DNA of 37,049 nucleotides, from assembly GCF_022808615.1 (NCBI RefSeq), contig NZ_JAKZKS010000023.1, positions 20,908-57,956 on the forward strand. Direction: 5' to 3'. Made by a program: the position numbers and the translations under genes. Under the pieces are notes generated by a model that worked only from the letters and a program-made list of their open reading frames with translations, searched no databases and was not told where the DNA came from. Below are positions 36,939 through 37,049 of this stretch, one piece after another. Position 1 is the stretch's first letter. Every line of letters starts with the position of its first letter. The DNA comes from Bacillus sp. FJAT-47783. Lineage in GTDB: Bacteria > Bacillota > Bacilli > Bacillales > Aeribacillaceae.

Positions 36939-37049
36939 GGTTAAGTCCTCGATCGATTAGTATCCGTCAGCTCCATGTGTCACCACACTTCCACCTCGGA
37001 CCTATCAACCTGATCATCTTTCAGGGATCTTACTCACATAACGTGATGG
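36939..37049 (-). rRNA. rrl: 23S ribosomal RNA, 3' end (partial)
   Basis: The last 111 bases of 23S rRNA on the minus strand. These include GATGATCAGGTTGATAGGTC and the closing GATCGAGGACTTAACC, cut by the window edge. The rest of the operon (16S and most of 23S) lies beyond 37049. Confidence 0.96.

Overview
The window is chromosomal DNA from an endospore-forming member of the Bacillaceae (Bacillus sensu lato), from the replication-origin-proximal region. The evidence is the gene order, which matches the Bacillus subtilis segment from an rrn operon through csfB, yaaO, tmk, holB, abrB, metS, ksgA, veg, purR, spoVG, glmU, prs, ctc, pth, mfd, spoVT, yabN and divIC to yabR and tRNA-Met. Protein similarity is high, and many genes are sporulation-specific (csfB, yabG, sspF, spoVG, fin, spoVT, the spoVB paralogue, yabP, yabQ). 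Base composition is AT-rich. Almost everything is on the minus strand, so transcription runs from the right end (23S/5S rRNA) to the left end (tRNA-Met).

Layout in transcription order (right to left). An rrn operon tail (23S 3' end, long spacer, 5S, terminator) is followed by a phased TTGCAC repeat array and csfB. Next come yaaO-tmk and darA-yaaR-holB-ricT-yabA (nucleotide supply, c-di-AMP sensing, clamp loading, biofilm/sporulation and initiation control), then trmN6-yazA-rsmI (RNA methylation). abrB is the one conserved gene on the plus strand and carries two Spo0A boxes. metS has an unusual structured leader; a perfect parS site lies between metS and tatD. Then come yabE, rnmV-ksgA (rRNA maturation), two plus-strand accessory genes (a VanW-domain protein and a six-repeat protein), yabG, veg, sspF, ispE, purR-ridA, spoVG, glmU-prs, ctc, pth, fin, mfd, spoVT, a spoVB-family flippase, yabN-rqcP, yabP-yabQ-divIC, yabR and tRNA-Met.

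Regulation is readable at many junctions. There are near-consensus SigA promoters (two in tandem at veg; yabE; purR with PurBoxes; glmU; pth; tRNA-Met; abrB). There are good matches for SigB (ctc), SigH (spoVG) and SigK (yabG), and weaker ones for SigF and SigG (csfB, fin, spoVT). Most units end in clear hairpin terminators. Start sites were reassigned where a ribosome-binding site decides them; five genes start with TTG.

No phage, insertion sequence, CRISPR array or defence system is visible. The least explained parts are non-coding: a nine-unit 20-21 bp phased array beside the 5S gene, a family of about 150 bp dispersed intergenic repeats (two copies directly flank the VanW gene), a leader with a terminator-like hairpin upstream of metS, and parS nested in a larger inverted repeat.
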